From: Rhodopseudomonas palustris
Lineage (GTDB): Bacteria; Pseudomonadota; Alphaproteobacteria; Rhizobiales; Xanthobacteraceae
DNA: 64,000 nt
Direction: 5' to 3'
Assembly: GCF_003226555.1 (NCBI RefSeq)
Contig: NZ_QKQS01000023.1
Location: 1,059,263-1,123,262, forward strand
Part shown: piece by piece, positions 9,830-24,240 of the stretch
Numbering within the stretch: position 1 is the stretch's first letter
Layout: every line of letters starts with the position of its first letter
Program-made: the position numbers and the translations under genes
Notes under the pieces: generated by a model
Told to the model about the DNA's origin: nothing
The model's input: only the letters and a program-made list of their open reading frames with translations
Databases searched by the model: none

Positions 9830-10452
9830 GAAGTCTCGCTCAAGGTTGGGGCGGACGCGCCGCACAGATAGTGATGCAACGCTGCGACGCATTCGTCGAC
9901 GATCTTCTCGTGCGGCACGTCGCGCGACGCGATGGTGATGTCGGCTTCGCGATACAGCGGATAGCGTTCGGCGATCAGCCGCGCGATGGTGCCGGCCGGA
10001 TCGGGCGTCTTCAGCAGCGGCCGGTCGGCGCGGCGCTTGACCCGGCGCAAGATCACGTCGGCCTCCGCCTCCAGCCACAGCGAGATCGCCTTTTCGCGAA
10101 TCCGGTCGCGGGTCTCATCGCGCATGAAGGCGCCGCCGCCGGTCGCCAATATCTTGGTGCCGCCATCGAGCAGACGGGCGATCACCCGGGCCTCGCCGTC
10201 GCGGAAATGAGGCTCGCCGTGGGTTTCGAAGATCTCCGGGATGGTCATCGCCGCGGCCGATTCGATCTCGGTGTCGGCGTCGAGAAACGGCAGCCCGAGC
10301 CGCAGCGCCAGCCGGCGTCCGACCGTTGATTTGCCGGCGCCCATCATGCCGATGAGCACGACCGGGCGATCGCCCAGCGCCGCGACGATCTCGGCTTCCT
10401 GGGGCGACCTGCCGGCAGCAGCCGTCGGTACGGTTTCAGACATTCGCGGCAT
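9826..10452 (-). CDS. aroK: Shikimate kinase
   Basis: A 208-residue kinase that phosphorylates shikimate at O3. The P-loop is GMMGAGKST (residues 35-43). LDADTEIE gives the Mg2+/shikimate aspartate, ATGGGAFM the shikimate-binding glycines, and RRVKRRADRPLL the lid. The first ~28 residues are an extension before the core. The start could also be the Met of MSETV three codons later. It is the first gene of a minus-strand aroK-aroB-CNNM operon and is divergent from the 48-residue membrane protein gene. Confidence 0.96.
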   Translation of the reverse strand: MPRMSETVPTAAAGRSPQEAEIVAALGDRPVVLIGMMGAGKSTVGRRLALRLGLPFLDADTEIESAAAMTIPEIFETHGEPHFRDGEARVIARLLDGGTKILATGGGAFMRDETRDRIREKAISLWLEAEADVILRRVKRRADRPLLKTPDPAGTIARLIAERYPLYREADITIASRDVPHEKIVDECVAALHHYLCGASAPTLSETS

Positions 10453-10590
10453 CCGTGGGACTGAAAGGGCAAGCTATACTACCCTGGTCGCTTGGCTTGC
10501 CAGAGTCTCTTGCAAGGGAGGGGCGAACATGGTCGTAGTCGCCCGTCGCCGCCCAAACGCCCGCCTGTTCGCTGCCGCCGAGATTGTCGA

Positions 10591-10737
10591 ATGCCTACTC
10601 TGTTTCGGTTTTTGACGGTGATCGGTGTGGTGGGCGGTATCATCTACGGGACGATCTTCGCGCTGGCCAACTTCGTCGGGCCGAACAGCCGCGAAATGAC
10701 CGTGACGATCGGTCCGGACAAGTTTCTCAAGAAATAG
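10591..10737 (+). CDS. Small single-pass membrane protein, 48 residues
   Basis: The frame starting MPTLFRFLTVIGVVG encodes 48 residues. One hydrophobic helix covers about residues 6-30, followed by a short tail ending GPDKFLKK. Similar microproteins upstream of xerD occur in relatives, from memory only. It stops 16 bp before the xerD start, so co-transcription is likely. The long in-frame extension upstream is not needed. The function is unknown. Confidence 0.65.
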   Translation: MPTLFRFLTVIGVVGGIIYGTIFALANFVGPNSREMTVTIGPDKFLKK

Positions 10738-10753
10738 CCGCTAGGCTGGTCGC

Positions 10754-11773
10754 ATGCGACGACCACGAACCACATCCACGACCGCCGTGCTGCCGGAGCC
10801 GGAGGCTCAGGCCGCACCGCTGCGCCCGGCCTCCTACTCGGACGCTGGGCTGACCGAGCTGTTTCTCGACATGATCGCGGCCGAGCAGGGCGCCTCCGCC
10901 AACACGCTCGATGCCTATCGGCGCGATCTGGCCGATCTGTCGCAGTTTTTGTCCCGCCGCCGGCTCAGCATCGGCTCTGCCGACACCGCGGCGCTGCGCG
11001 GTTATCTGGCGGATCTCGACAAGCGCGGCTTTGCCACCTCCAGCGTCGCCCGGCGACTCTCGGCGCTGCGGCATCTATTCCGGTTTCTGCTCAGCGAGCG
11101 GATTCGCGCCGACGATCCGGCCGCGATCCTGGCCGGGCCGAAGCGCGGCCGCAGCCTGCCGAAAGTGCTGTCGATCGCCGACGTCGACCGGTTGCTCGGC
11201 TGTGCCCGGCAGGAGATCGATGCCGCAGAAGGTGGCGCGCGGCTGCGCGCGGCGCGGCTGAATTGCCTGCTCGAGGTGCTCTACGCCACCGGGCTGCGCG
11301 TCTCGGAGCTGGTGTCGCTGCCGCTGTCGGCAGCGCGACGCGACGCCCGGATGATCGTGGTCCGCGGCAAGGGCGACAAGGAGCGGCTGGTGCCGCTCAA
11401 CGCCGGCGCCAAGCAGGCGATGGCCCGCTATCTCGAAGAGGTCGCGGCCGCCACCAAAGAAGCCAAAGGCGCGCCGACCCCGAAGTGGCTGTTTCCGTCC
11501 TTCGGCGAGAGCGGACATCTGACCCGGCAGCATTTTGCCCGCGATCTGAAGGATTTGGCGGCGCGTGCCGGCCTGTCGCCGCGGCTGGTGAGCCCGCACG
11601 TCCTGCGCCACGCCTTTGCCAGCCACTTGCTGCACAACGGCGCCGACCTGCGGATCGTACAGACGCTGCTCGGCCACAGCGACATCTCGACCACACAGAT
11701 CTACACCCACGTGGTCGAGGAGCGGCTGAAGAGCTTGGTGCGTGACCTGCACCCGCTGTCCGAACAAGCCTGA
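10754..11773 (+). CDS. xerD: Tyrosine recombinase XerD
   Basis: A 339-residue site-specific recombinase that resolves chromosome dimers at dif with XerC under FtsK control. The N-terminal SAM-like core-binding domain spans about residues 30-118 and the catalytic domain about 138-335. The full catalytic set is visible: R182 (TGLRVSEL), K206 (RGKGDKE), H282 and R285 (HVLRHAFASH), H308 (LGHSD) and Y317 (TTQIYTHV). The LRHAFASHLL and HVVEERLKSL segments suit XerD. An N-terminal extension of about 25 residues is present. There are no phage genes nearby, so this is the housekeeping copy. Confidence 0.93.
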   Translation: MRRPRTTSTTAVLPEPEAQAAPLRPASYSDAGLTELFLDMIAAEQGASANTLDAYRRDLADLSQFLSRRRLSIGSADTAALRGYLADLDKRGFATSSVARRLSALRHLFRFLLSERIRADDPAAILAGPKRGRSLPKVLSIADVDRLLGCARQEIDAAEGGARLRAARLNCLLEVLYATGLRVSELVSLPLSAARRDARMIVVRGKGDKERLVPLNAGAKQAMARYLEEVAAATKEAKGAPTPKWLFPSFGESGHLTRQHFARDLKDLAARAGLSPRLVSPHVLRHAFASHLLHNGADLRIVQTLLGHSDISTTQIYTHVVEERLKSLVRDLHPLSEQA

Positions 11774-11810
11774 CCGAGCATCCCAACCCGAAACCCCTCT
11801 TCCATCGCCG

Positions 11811-11863
11811 CGAAGATATATCGCAGACTGATCTTGACGTGGTTCGTCTGTGATATATCTTGA
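11811..11863 (+). promoter_or_regulatory. Twin palindromic operator and probable promoter of the PadR gene
   Basis: Two copies of the self-complementary octamer GATATATC lie at 11815-11822 and 11852-11859, 37 bp apart. The flanks make the arms a larger inverted repeat: AAGATATATCgCAGAC (11813-11828) against GTCTGtGATATATCTT (11846-11861), with one mismatch per arm. A -35-like TTGACG sits at 11834-11839 between them and a -10-like TATCTT overlaps the right copy at 11856-11861 (16-bp spacing). A regulator bound here would cover the promoter, which suits autorepression by the adjacent PadR protein. That link is inferred. Confidence 0.65.
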
Positions 11864-11892
11864 GTGCATCACCAACCATGAGGGTAATGAAT

Positions 11893-12516
11893 ATGTTCGG
11901 GTTTCACAGAGAGATGCAGTTTTCCGGCCGACATGGCCGCCCCGGCCGCGACCATGGGCTTCACCAACGACCGTTTCACGCCGGTCCGCGCCGCGGCGGC
12001 GGTTGGGACGACGATGCCGGCGGTTTCGGTCATCCCGGGCATGGCCGGCGCGGCGGCGGCCGGCGGATGTTCGATGGCAGCGAACTGCGGCTGCTTCTGC
12101 TCAAGCTGATCGCGGATAAAGCGCGTCACGGTTACGATCTGATCCGGGCGATCGAAGAGCGGACCGGTGGCGCCTACGCGCCCAGCCCCGGCATCGTCTA
12201 TCCGACGTTGACGATGCTCAGCGAGATGGGATTGATCGAAGAGCAGGTCACCGAAGGCGCCCGCAAGCAGTTCGCCGTCACTCCAGAGGGGACGGCCCAT
12301 CTCGAGGCCCACGCCGCCGACATCGAGGCGATCATCGCCCGCCTCGATGAGCTTGGTGCGATGCGGGAGCGTATCGATGCCGCCCCGATGCGCCGCGCTA
12401 TGCACAATCTGCGCAACGTTCTACAGAATCGTCTCGGCGAAGGGCTCGACAAGACCAAGTTGCACGAGGCTGTGGCTCTGATCGACGAGGTCGCCAGCCG
12501 GATCGAACGGCTGTAA
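11893..12516 (+). CDS. PadR family regulator with His/Gly-rich N-terminus (YqjI-like)
   Basis: A 207-residue protein. The start at 11893 is chosen because AGGG at 11881-11884 is well spaced; ATG at 11887 and 11878 are alternatives. Residues 1 to about 60 are rich in His, Gly and Arg ([26 protein letters not shown]). A PadR winged-helix domain follows ([41 protein letters not shown]), then a C-terminal helical part. The layout matches E. coli YqjI, a nickel-responsive PadR repressor whose N-terminal extension binds metal. Nickel or another metal is the likely effector by analogy. No ferric reductase (yqjH) gene is seen nearby. Confidence 0.82.
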   Translation: MFGFHREMQFSGRHGRPGRDHGLHQRPFHAGPRRGGGWDDDAGGFGHPGHGRRGGGRRMFDGSELRLLLLKLIADKARHGYDLIRAIEERTGGAYAPSPGIVYPTLTMLSEMGLIEEQVTEGARKQFAVTPEGTAHLEAHAADIEAIIARLDELGAMRERIDAAPMRRAMHNLRNVLQNRLGEGLDKTKLHEAVALIDEVASRIERL

Positions 12517-12601
12517 TCGCCGAAGTCGCGACCGCACGGGCGAGCGCCGCGCCGAGCGCCCGACGCCGGTCCGTTCGGTCGCGACGCGGTGTATTCTCAT
12601 C

Positions 12602-12622
12602 CATCCACCCGGTCGGTGGATG
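12602..12622 (+). terminator. Hairpin downstream of the PadR gene
   Basis: A perfect 8-bp stem, CATCCACC (12602-12609) and GGTGGATG (12615-12622), with a 5-base loop. No T-tract follows, so termination is uncertain. It lies between the padR-type gene and accA. Confidence 0.3.
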
Positions 12623-12727
12623 CGGCGCTGCGGCACTTGTCCCAGCCGCTTGACTTGGCTCCCGGATGGCTTGAAAAGCCGGGCGGCCCTATCGGCCGCA
12701 GCTTTCCTCCCCCATGTCGCTCTAGCC

Positions 12728-13690
12728 ATGTCCGGACCCATGCGCAGCTATCTCGACTTCGAAAAGCCGGTGGCGGAACTCGATTCCAAGATCGACGAAT
12801 TGCGCACGCTCGCGGCTTCCGGCAGCGACATCCATGAGGAAATCGAGAAGATCGAGGAGAAGGCGCAGCAGGCGCTGCAGGATCTCTATGCGGCGCTGAC
12901 GCCTTGGCAGAAGACCCAGGTCGCGCGTCATCCGCAGCGGCCGCATTGCGTCGACTACATCGAGGGGCTGATCACCGAATTCACGCCTTTGGCCGGCGAC
13001 CGCAAGTTCGGCGACGACGAAGCGCTGGTCGGCGGTTTCGGTCGCTTCCGCGGCGAAGCCGTCTGCGTCATCGGCCAGGAAAAGGGTTCGACCACCGAAA
13101 CCCGGCTGCGGCACAATTTCGGCATGGCGCGGCCGGAAGGCTATCGCAAAGCGGTGCGGCTGATGGAAATGGCCGACCGTTTCGACCTGCCGGTGCTGTC
13201 GCTGGTCGACACCGCCGGCGCCTATCCGGGCATCGGCGCCGAAGAGCGCGGCCAGGCCGAGGCGATTGCGCGCTCGACTGACGCCTGCCTGCAGCTCGGC
13301 GTTCCCAACGTCGCGCTGGTGATCGGCGAAGGCGGCTCCGGCGGTGCGATCGCGATCGCCACCGCCAACAAGGTTCTGATGCTGGAGCATGCGGTCTACA
13401 GCGTGATCTCGCCCGAAGCGGCGTCCTCGATCCTATGGCGCGACGGCACCAAGGCGCAGGAAGCGGCGAATTCGATGAAGATCACCGCCCAGGACCTGCT
13501 CAAATTCGGGGTGATCGACCAGATCCTGGCCGAGCCCAAGGGCGGCGCGCATCGCGATCCCGAAGCGATGATCGCCACCGCCGGCGATGCGGTTGCGGCC
13601 GCGTTCGCCGAACTGAGGGGGCAGGGCCGCGATGCGGTCCGCGCCCAGCGCCGGCAGAAGTTCCTCGATATCGGCCGCAAACTGGCCTGA
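12728..13690 (+). CDS. accA: Acetyl-CoA carboxylase carboxyltransferase subunit alpha
   Basis: A 320-residue subunit starting at [14 protein letters not shown]. With AccD it transfers the carboxyl group from biotin to acetyl-CoA in the first committed step of fatty acid synthesis. Family motifs are [56 protein letters not shown] and [11 protein letters not shown]. Full length, with no defects seen. accD is not adjacent, which is usual in this group. Confidence 0.97.
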   Translation: MSGPMRSYLDFEKPVAELDSKIDELRTLAASGSDIHEEIEKIEEKAQQALQDLYAALTPWQKTQVARHPQRPHCVDYIEGLITEFTPLAGDRKFGDDEALVGGFGRFRGEAVCVIGQEKGSTTETRLRHNFGMARPEGYRKAVRLMEMADRFDLPVLSLVDTAGAYPGIGAEERGQAEAIARSTDACLQLGVPNVALVIGEGGSGGAIAIATANKVLMLEHAVYSVISPEAASSILWRDGTKAQEAANSMKITAQDLLKFGVIDQILAEPKGGAHRDPEAMIATAGDAVAAAFAELRGQGRDAVRAQRRQKFLDIGRKLA

Positions 13691-14060
13691 TCCCGGACCG
13701 CCCCGGCGGGTCCGGCGAATTGATCAAATCTTAACCAAACCCGCACCGCTGGTTCGAAATTCGGCGCCCGGCCGCAGTTTCGCCGCGCGCCGGCGATTCA
13801 ATGTTCCTTGACCATGATCTCCGGACCGCCCAGCCGCCGGCCTGATCGGCTTGCGACCCCAAGGGCTTAAGGATAATCTTGTCAGACTGCACACGGTGCC
13901 AATGCGTTGGCACCGGCGACGGTGCAGAGTTTGGTAAATGCGAGCGGTCGAATCCGACGGATCTTGCAAGATCCGGTGACGGAGGCGCCGCGCAGAAGCT
14001 GGACGGCTGGGTAGCTCGAATGTGGGGTGCGGGTTTGCCGGTCGTCGGGGGAGCTTCGTT
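13691..14060. other. Gene-free stretch between accA and the L,D-transpeptidase gene
   Basis: No supported gene. Just after accA, CCGGACC (13693-13699) and GGTCCGG (13709-13715) form a hairpin without a T-tract, possibly a weak terminator. A second perfect hairpin lies at 13895-13914 and is listed separately. A strong Shine-Dalgarno sequence (CGGGGGAG, 14046-14053) serves the next gene. Confidence 0.5.
13895..13914 (+). other. Perfect hairpin in the leader of the L,D-transpeptidase gene
   Basis: GGTGCCAA (13895-13902) and TTGGCACC (13907-13914) form a perfect 8-bp stem with a TGCG tetraloop. No T-run follows on either strand, so it is not a standard terminator. It lies 147 bp before the GTG start of the downstream gene and could be a 5'-UTR structure or a protein-binding palindrome. 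Confidence 0.5.
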
Positions 14061-15494
14061 GTGACGAAAAGTCCGCTTGTCCGCGCGCTGATGCTGACGG
14101 CTGCGCTCGCGACTATGCCTTTGCTCGCTGGCTGCAACAGCGATCAGATGGCGCTGGCCACCAATGCCAAGGCCAATCAGCCGGTGCCGCCGAAGCTGGT
14201 CGCGACGATGCAGGAAAAGAACATGGACCTGCAGTCGCCGATCCTGGTGCGGCTGTTCAAGCAGGAAGCCGAGCTCGAGGTCTGGAAGCAGGACCGCACC
14301 GGCGTCTTCCAACTGCTGAAGTCCTACCCGATCTGCCGCTGGTCCGGTGATCTGGGCCCGAAGATCCGCGAAGGCGATCGGCAGGCCCCGGAAGGGTTCT
14401 ATTCGATCTCGCCCGCTCAGATGAATCCGCAGTCGTCATATTACCTGTCGTTCAACACCGGCTATCCGAATGCGTTCGACAAGTCGCTCGGTCGCACCGG
14501 CTCGCAGCTGATGGTGCACGGCGACTGCTCGTCACGCGGCTGCTACGCAATGACCGACGAGCAGATCGCCGAGATCTACGCGCTCGGGCGCGAGTCGTTC
14601 TTTGGCGGCCAGCGTGCGTTCCAGCTGCAGGCCTATCCGTTCAAGATGACGCCGGTGAACTTCGCCAAGCATCGCAACAACCCGAACATGCCGTTCTGGA
14701 AGATGCTGAAGCAAGGCTACGATCATTTCGAAGTTACCCGGCAGGAGCCGAAGGTCGACTTCTGCGAACATAAATACGTGTTCGACGCCGCGCCGCTGCC
14801 CGGCGCGACCCGGCCGTTGCAGTTCAACGCGTCGGCCAAATGCCCGGCCTACGAGGTCCGGCCCGACATCGCCGAGGCGGTGCGCGAGAAAGACAAGCAG
14901 GACAACATCAAGGTCGCCGAGCTGATCGCCAAGGGGACGCCGCTGGCGCGCCTCAACACCGGCATCGACGGCGGCATGAACCATGTGTTCGCCTCGAAGA
15001 TTCCCGACGCCTCGACCGGGTTGTCGGATTCCGGTGAGGACAAGACGCTGTCGGTCGCCTCGTTCGAGCGCGCGCCCGGCACCATTCCGCCGACCGTCAA
15101 CCCGCCGCGTCCGTCGGACAATCTGCTGCGCGCCGCGCCGGCCCAGCCGAGCGTCGCCGCCGCGCCGACCGCGCCGCGCGCGCACGTCGCCTCGGCCTCG
15201 AAGGATGAGATCGGTGGGCTGCTGTCCGGCTCCAGCCACCGGACCGGCGAAGTCACCGCTTCGACCCGAGCAGCCGCCGCTTCCGGCCGGCACGAACCGG
15301 CGCCGCGGCCTCATGCGTCGGTGCCGAAAGTCACCGAAGCCAAGCGTGCGGAGTCGCGGCCGTCGCTGAAGCCCAGCGTCGATACGGCCGAGACCACCTC
15401 GTCGGCCTCCACCAGGTCGTCCGGCATGATCTCCGGCGGTGCGCCGGTGGTGTCGTCGAATTCATTTGACAGCCGGTTCTCGGCGTTCCGCTGA
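14061..15494 (+). CDS. L,D-transpeptidase (YkuD/YafK-type) lipoprotein with long disordered tail
   Basis: A 477-residue protein from a GTG start, chosen for the Shine-Dalgarno sequence 7 bp upstream and a complete signal peptide. A lipobox LLAGC puts the lipidated Cys at residue 25. The YafK-type catalytic domain spans about residues 55-240, with H153 and C161 in MVHGDCSSRGCYAM as catalytic residues. Such enzymes cut or make peptidoglycan cross-links or attachments. Residues from about 300 on are Ala/Pro/Ser/Thr-rich and probably disordered. Its location is the periplasmic face of a membrane. Confidence 0.85.
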   Translation: MTKSPLVRALMLTAALATMPLLAGCNSDQMALATNAKANQPVPPKLVATMQEKNMDLQSPILVRLFKQEAELEVWKQDRTGVFQLLKSYPICRWSGDLGPKIREGDRQAPEGFYSISPAQMNPQSSYYLSFNTGYPNAFDKSLGRTGSQLMVHGDCSSRGCYAMTDEQIAEIYALGRESFFGGQRAFQLQAYPFKMTPVNFAKHRNNPNMPFWKMLKQGYDHFEVTRQEPKVDFCEHKYVFDAAPLPGATRPLQFNASAKCPAYEVRPDIAEAVREKDKQDNIKVAELIAKGTPLARLNTGIDGGMNHVFASKIPDASTGLSDSGEDKTLSVASFERAPGTIPPTVNPPRPSDNLLRAAPAQPSVAAAPTAPRAHVASASKDEIGGLLSGSSHRTGEVTASTRAAAASGRHEPAPRPHASVPKVTEAKRAESRPSLKPSVDTAETTSSASTRSSGMISGGAPVVSSNSFDSRFSAFR

Positions 15495-15530
15495 GGCGGC
15501 TGACCGCCTCTTTCGCAAAGCCACGTTCAG

Positions 15531-15650
15531 TCATTCCGGGGCGCTCGCGTCAGCGAGCGAACCCGGAATCCCGCCGTTCGGGGCGCCAGCAGGATTTCAA
15601 CAATTTCGGGATTCCGGGTTCGCGCAGCGTTGCTGCGCGCCCCGGAATGA
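15531..15650. repeat. Dispersed palindromic repeat, copy 1 (TCATTCCGGGGCGC type)
   Basis: A 120-bp element whose ends are exact inverted copies: TCATTCCGGGGCGC at 15531-15544 and GCGCCCCGGAATGA at 15637-15650. Inside, CGAACCCGGAATC and GATTCCGGGTTCG form a second inverted pair, and there are two small hairpins. The whole element can fold into one long branched hairpin. A related copy lies at 24085-24182. It sits between convergent genes and has no coding frame. Confidence 0.85.
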
Positions 15651-15672
15651 CGGCTGCGGGTTCGGACTTCAG

Positions 15673-15704
15673 AAAGCAAAATGCCCGGCGCGAGGCCGGG
15701 CATT
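15673..15704 (-). terminator. Intrinsic terminator of secA
   Basis: On the minus strand, AATGCCCGGC and GCCGGGCATT form a 10-bp stem (15680-15689 with 15695-15704), followed by TTTTGCTTTCT. It lies 27 bp past the secA stop codon. Confidence 0.85.
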
Positions 15705-15730
15705 GCTTGTCCTGATCTGGCCTGCGCCGG

Positions 15731-18571
<2,841 letters not shown>

Positions 18572-18912
18572 GCCAGCTTCCTGTTGTTGCGCTGTGACGT
18601 AGCAGCCGTGATGCCGTTCGCTCGAGCCACTATCAACTCATCGTGACGCTCAGGCACCTATCAGGATACAGGTGCGCGCGCGAAATGATTGGTAATCCAG
18701 CAATCCGAGGGCCGGCTGCTCGGGCGCGGTCGCGCGACGACCGCCCGACCCGAGCCTGTGGCGGCACAGATATGGCTGGGCCTGAGGGTTGTCAACGCGC
18801 CGACCTTTCAAGGATTTCATCATTTTGACAGAGTTTTCGCGTTGCCAAGGCACCGCGATTGGGTGACTGTCTCGCCGCCGCGACACCCCGGCTTTCAACA
18901 CAAGGATTTTCC
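18572..18912. other. Divergent intergenic region secA / parvulin gene
   Basis: A stretch of 341 bp without a supported gene. It should hold the secA promoter (minus) and the promoter of the plus-strand isomerase gene. A consensus TTGACA lies at 18825-18830 on the plus strand, but no good -10 hexamer follows at standard spacing. No tRNA, repeat or attenuator-like structure was recognised. Confidence 0.4.
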
Positions 18913-19848
18913 ATGACACCTGCGTTTCACGCAGTCACATCCGGCCTGCGCGCCGGCCTCCTGGGCGCGGCTGTGACAGGTTGTCTCGCATTTGCGCTCC
19001 TGGCTGCCCCCGCCGTGCGCGCCGAGGATGCGAACCCCGTACTCGCCAAGGTCAACGGCGCTGAGATCCGTCAGAGCGACGTCGATCTCGCCGAACAGGA
19101 GCTCGGCCCCAGCCTGGCCCAGCTCGATCCGGCGACCAAGAAAGAGAACGTGCTGGCCTTCCTGATCGACATGAAAATTGTCGCCAAGGCCGCCGAAGAG
19201 AAGAAGATCCAGGACACGCCGGAATTCAAGAAGCGGCTCGAGTTCGCCCGCAACCGGCTGCTGATGGACGATCTGCTCGCCGCCGAGGGCAAGTCCGGCA
19301 CCACCGACGAGGCGATGAAGAAGGTCTATGACGAGGCCGCCAAGCAGATTTCCGGCGAACAGGAAGTCCACGCCCGGCACATCCTGGTCGAGACCGAGGA
19401 CGAGGCCAAGGCCGTCGAGGCCGAGCTGAAGAAGGGCGCCGACTTCGCCGAGCTGGCGAAGAAGAAGTCCAAGGATCCGGGCGCCTCCGACGGCGGCGAT
19501 CTCGGCTTCTTCACCAAGGACCAGATGGTGCCGGAATTCTCCGCCGCCGCCTTTGCGCTCGAGCCCGGCAAGATCTCCGAGCCGATCAAGACCCAGTTCG
19601 GCTGGCACATCATCAAGGTCGAGGAAAAGCGCAACCGCAAGCCGCCGAGCTTCGATCAGGTCAAGGCGCAGATCGAGCAGTACGTCACCCGCAAGGCGCA
19701 GTCGGACTACGTCGCGAAGCTGCGCCAGAGCGCCAAGATCGAGCGGATGGACCAGCCGGCCGCGAAGCCGGACGCCGCCAAGCCAGCGGATGCGGCGAAG
19801 CCTGCCGATGCGGCCAAGCCCGCCACCCCGGCGCCGGCCAAAAAGTAA
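18913..19848 (+). CDS. Parvulin-like peptidyl-prolyl cis-trans isomerase, exported
   Basis: A 311-residue protein starting at MTPAFHAVTSG. An N-terminal signal peptide ends near APAVRA-ED (residues ~36-38). A SurA/PrsA-like N-terminal helical part follows. The parvulin domain lies at about 150-245, with EVHARHILVETE, GADFAELAKKKSKDP, GGDLGFFTKDQMVPEF and FGWHIIKVEEK. The C-terminus has a degenerate AAKPADAAKPADAAKPA repeat tail. It acts as a periplasmic folding catalyst for exported proteins. It is followed by a strong terminator. Confidence 0.92.
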   Translation: MTPAFHAVTSGLRAGLLGAAVTGCLAFALLAAPAVRAEDANPVLAKVNGAEIRQSDVDLAEQELGPSLAQLDPATKKENVLAFLIDMKIVAKAAEEKKIQDTPEFKKRLEFARNRLLMDDLLAAEGKSGTTDEAMKKVYDEAAKQISGEQEVHARHILVETEDEAKAVEAELKKGADFAELAKKKSKDPGASDGGDLGFFTKDQMVPEFSAAAFALEPGKISEPIKTQFGWHIIKVEEKRNRKPPSFDQVKAQIEQYVTRKAQSDYVAKLRQSAKIERMDQPAAKPDAAKPADAAKPADAAKPATPAPAKK

Positions 19849-19873
19849 GTCTTCTCAAAGAGTTGATTGTCGG

Positions 19874-19906
19874 AATGGCCGGGCTCGTCCCGGCCATTTT
19901 GCTTTT
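19874..19906 (+). terminator. Intrinsic terminator after the parvulin gene
   Basis: AATGGCCGGG (19874-19883) and CCCGGCCATT (19889-19898) form a 10-bp stem with a 5-base loop, followed by TTGCTTTT. It may also work in the other direction for mutS, which ends nearby on the minus strand. Confidence 0.85.
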
Positions 19907-19968
19907 CCGGCGCACTTAGCCGTCAGTTCGTAGGATGGGTTTCGCTGCCGCTCAACCTATCCTGCGAT

Positions 19969-22689
<2,721 letters not shown>

Positions 22690-22864
22690 GGCCGATGCAT
22701 AGCAAAATTCGTCCCCCGGTTCCTACCTCGCGCGGCGAGCCATGCACGGGTTTCAACCGCGTCCGCGACGATCTGCGGCACGTTGACCTGTTCGGCGGTG
22801 CTTTCTACAAACCGGCTTCAAGTCCGGCGCTCCAGCCCGGATCGGCAAAACAGGGAGAGTTTCG

Positions 22865-24073
<1,209 letters not shown>

Positions 24074-24084
24074 GGGTCACCTGG

Positions 24085-24182
24085 TCATTCCGGGGCGCTC
24101 ACGCCAGTGAGCGAACCCGGAATCTCGATCCGAGTACATCACCTCGGGATTCCGGATCGCCGCTGCGCGGCGTCCGGAATGA
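24085..24182. repeat. Dispersed palindromic repeat, copy 2 (TCATTCCGGGGCGC type)
   Basis: Begins TCATTCCGGGGCGCTC, then GAGCGAACCCGGAATC and CGGGATTCCGGATCG, and ends GTCCGGAATGA. It is the same layout as the element at 15531-15650 but shorter (98 bp) and with a diverged right half. It lies between pcaF and the convergent emrB-type gene. Confidence 0.8.
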
Positions 24183-24240
24183 CGGCCTGGTTCCTGCGCA
24201 ATCCGACCTCTCCCCGCAAGCGGGGCGAGGTGAAGAAAAG

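Noticed and set aside
10754-11773. XerD gene as an integrase marking a mobile element
   Set aside because: It has the chromosomal XerD sequence pattern and lies among core genes; no tRNA junction, direct repeats or phage genes are nearby.
19760-19848. AAKPADAAKPADAAKPA repeat as a tandem-repeat locus of interest
   Set aside because: Short low-complexity tails are common at the end of parvulin-type exported proteins; too short to suggest more.
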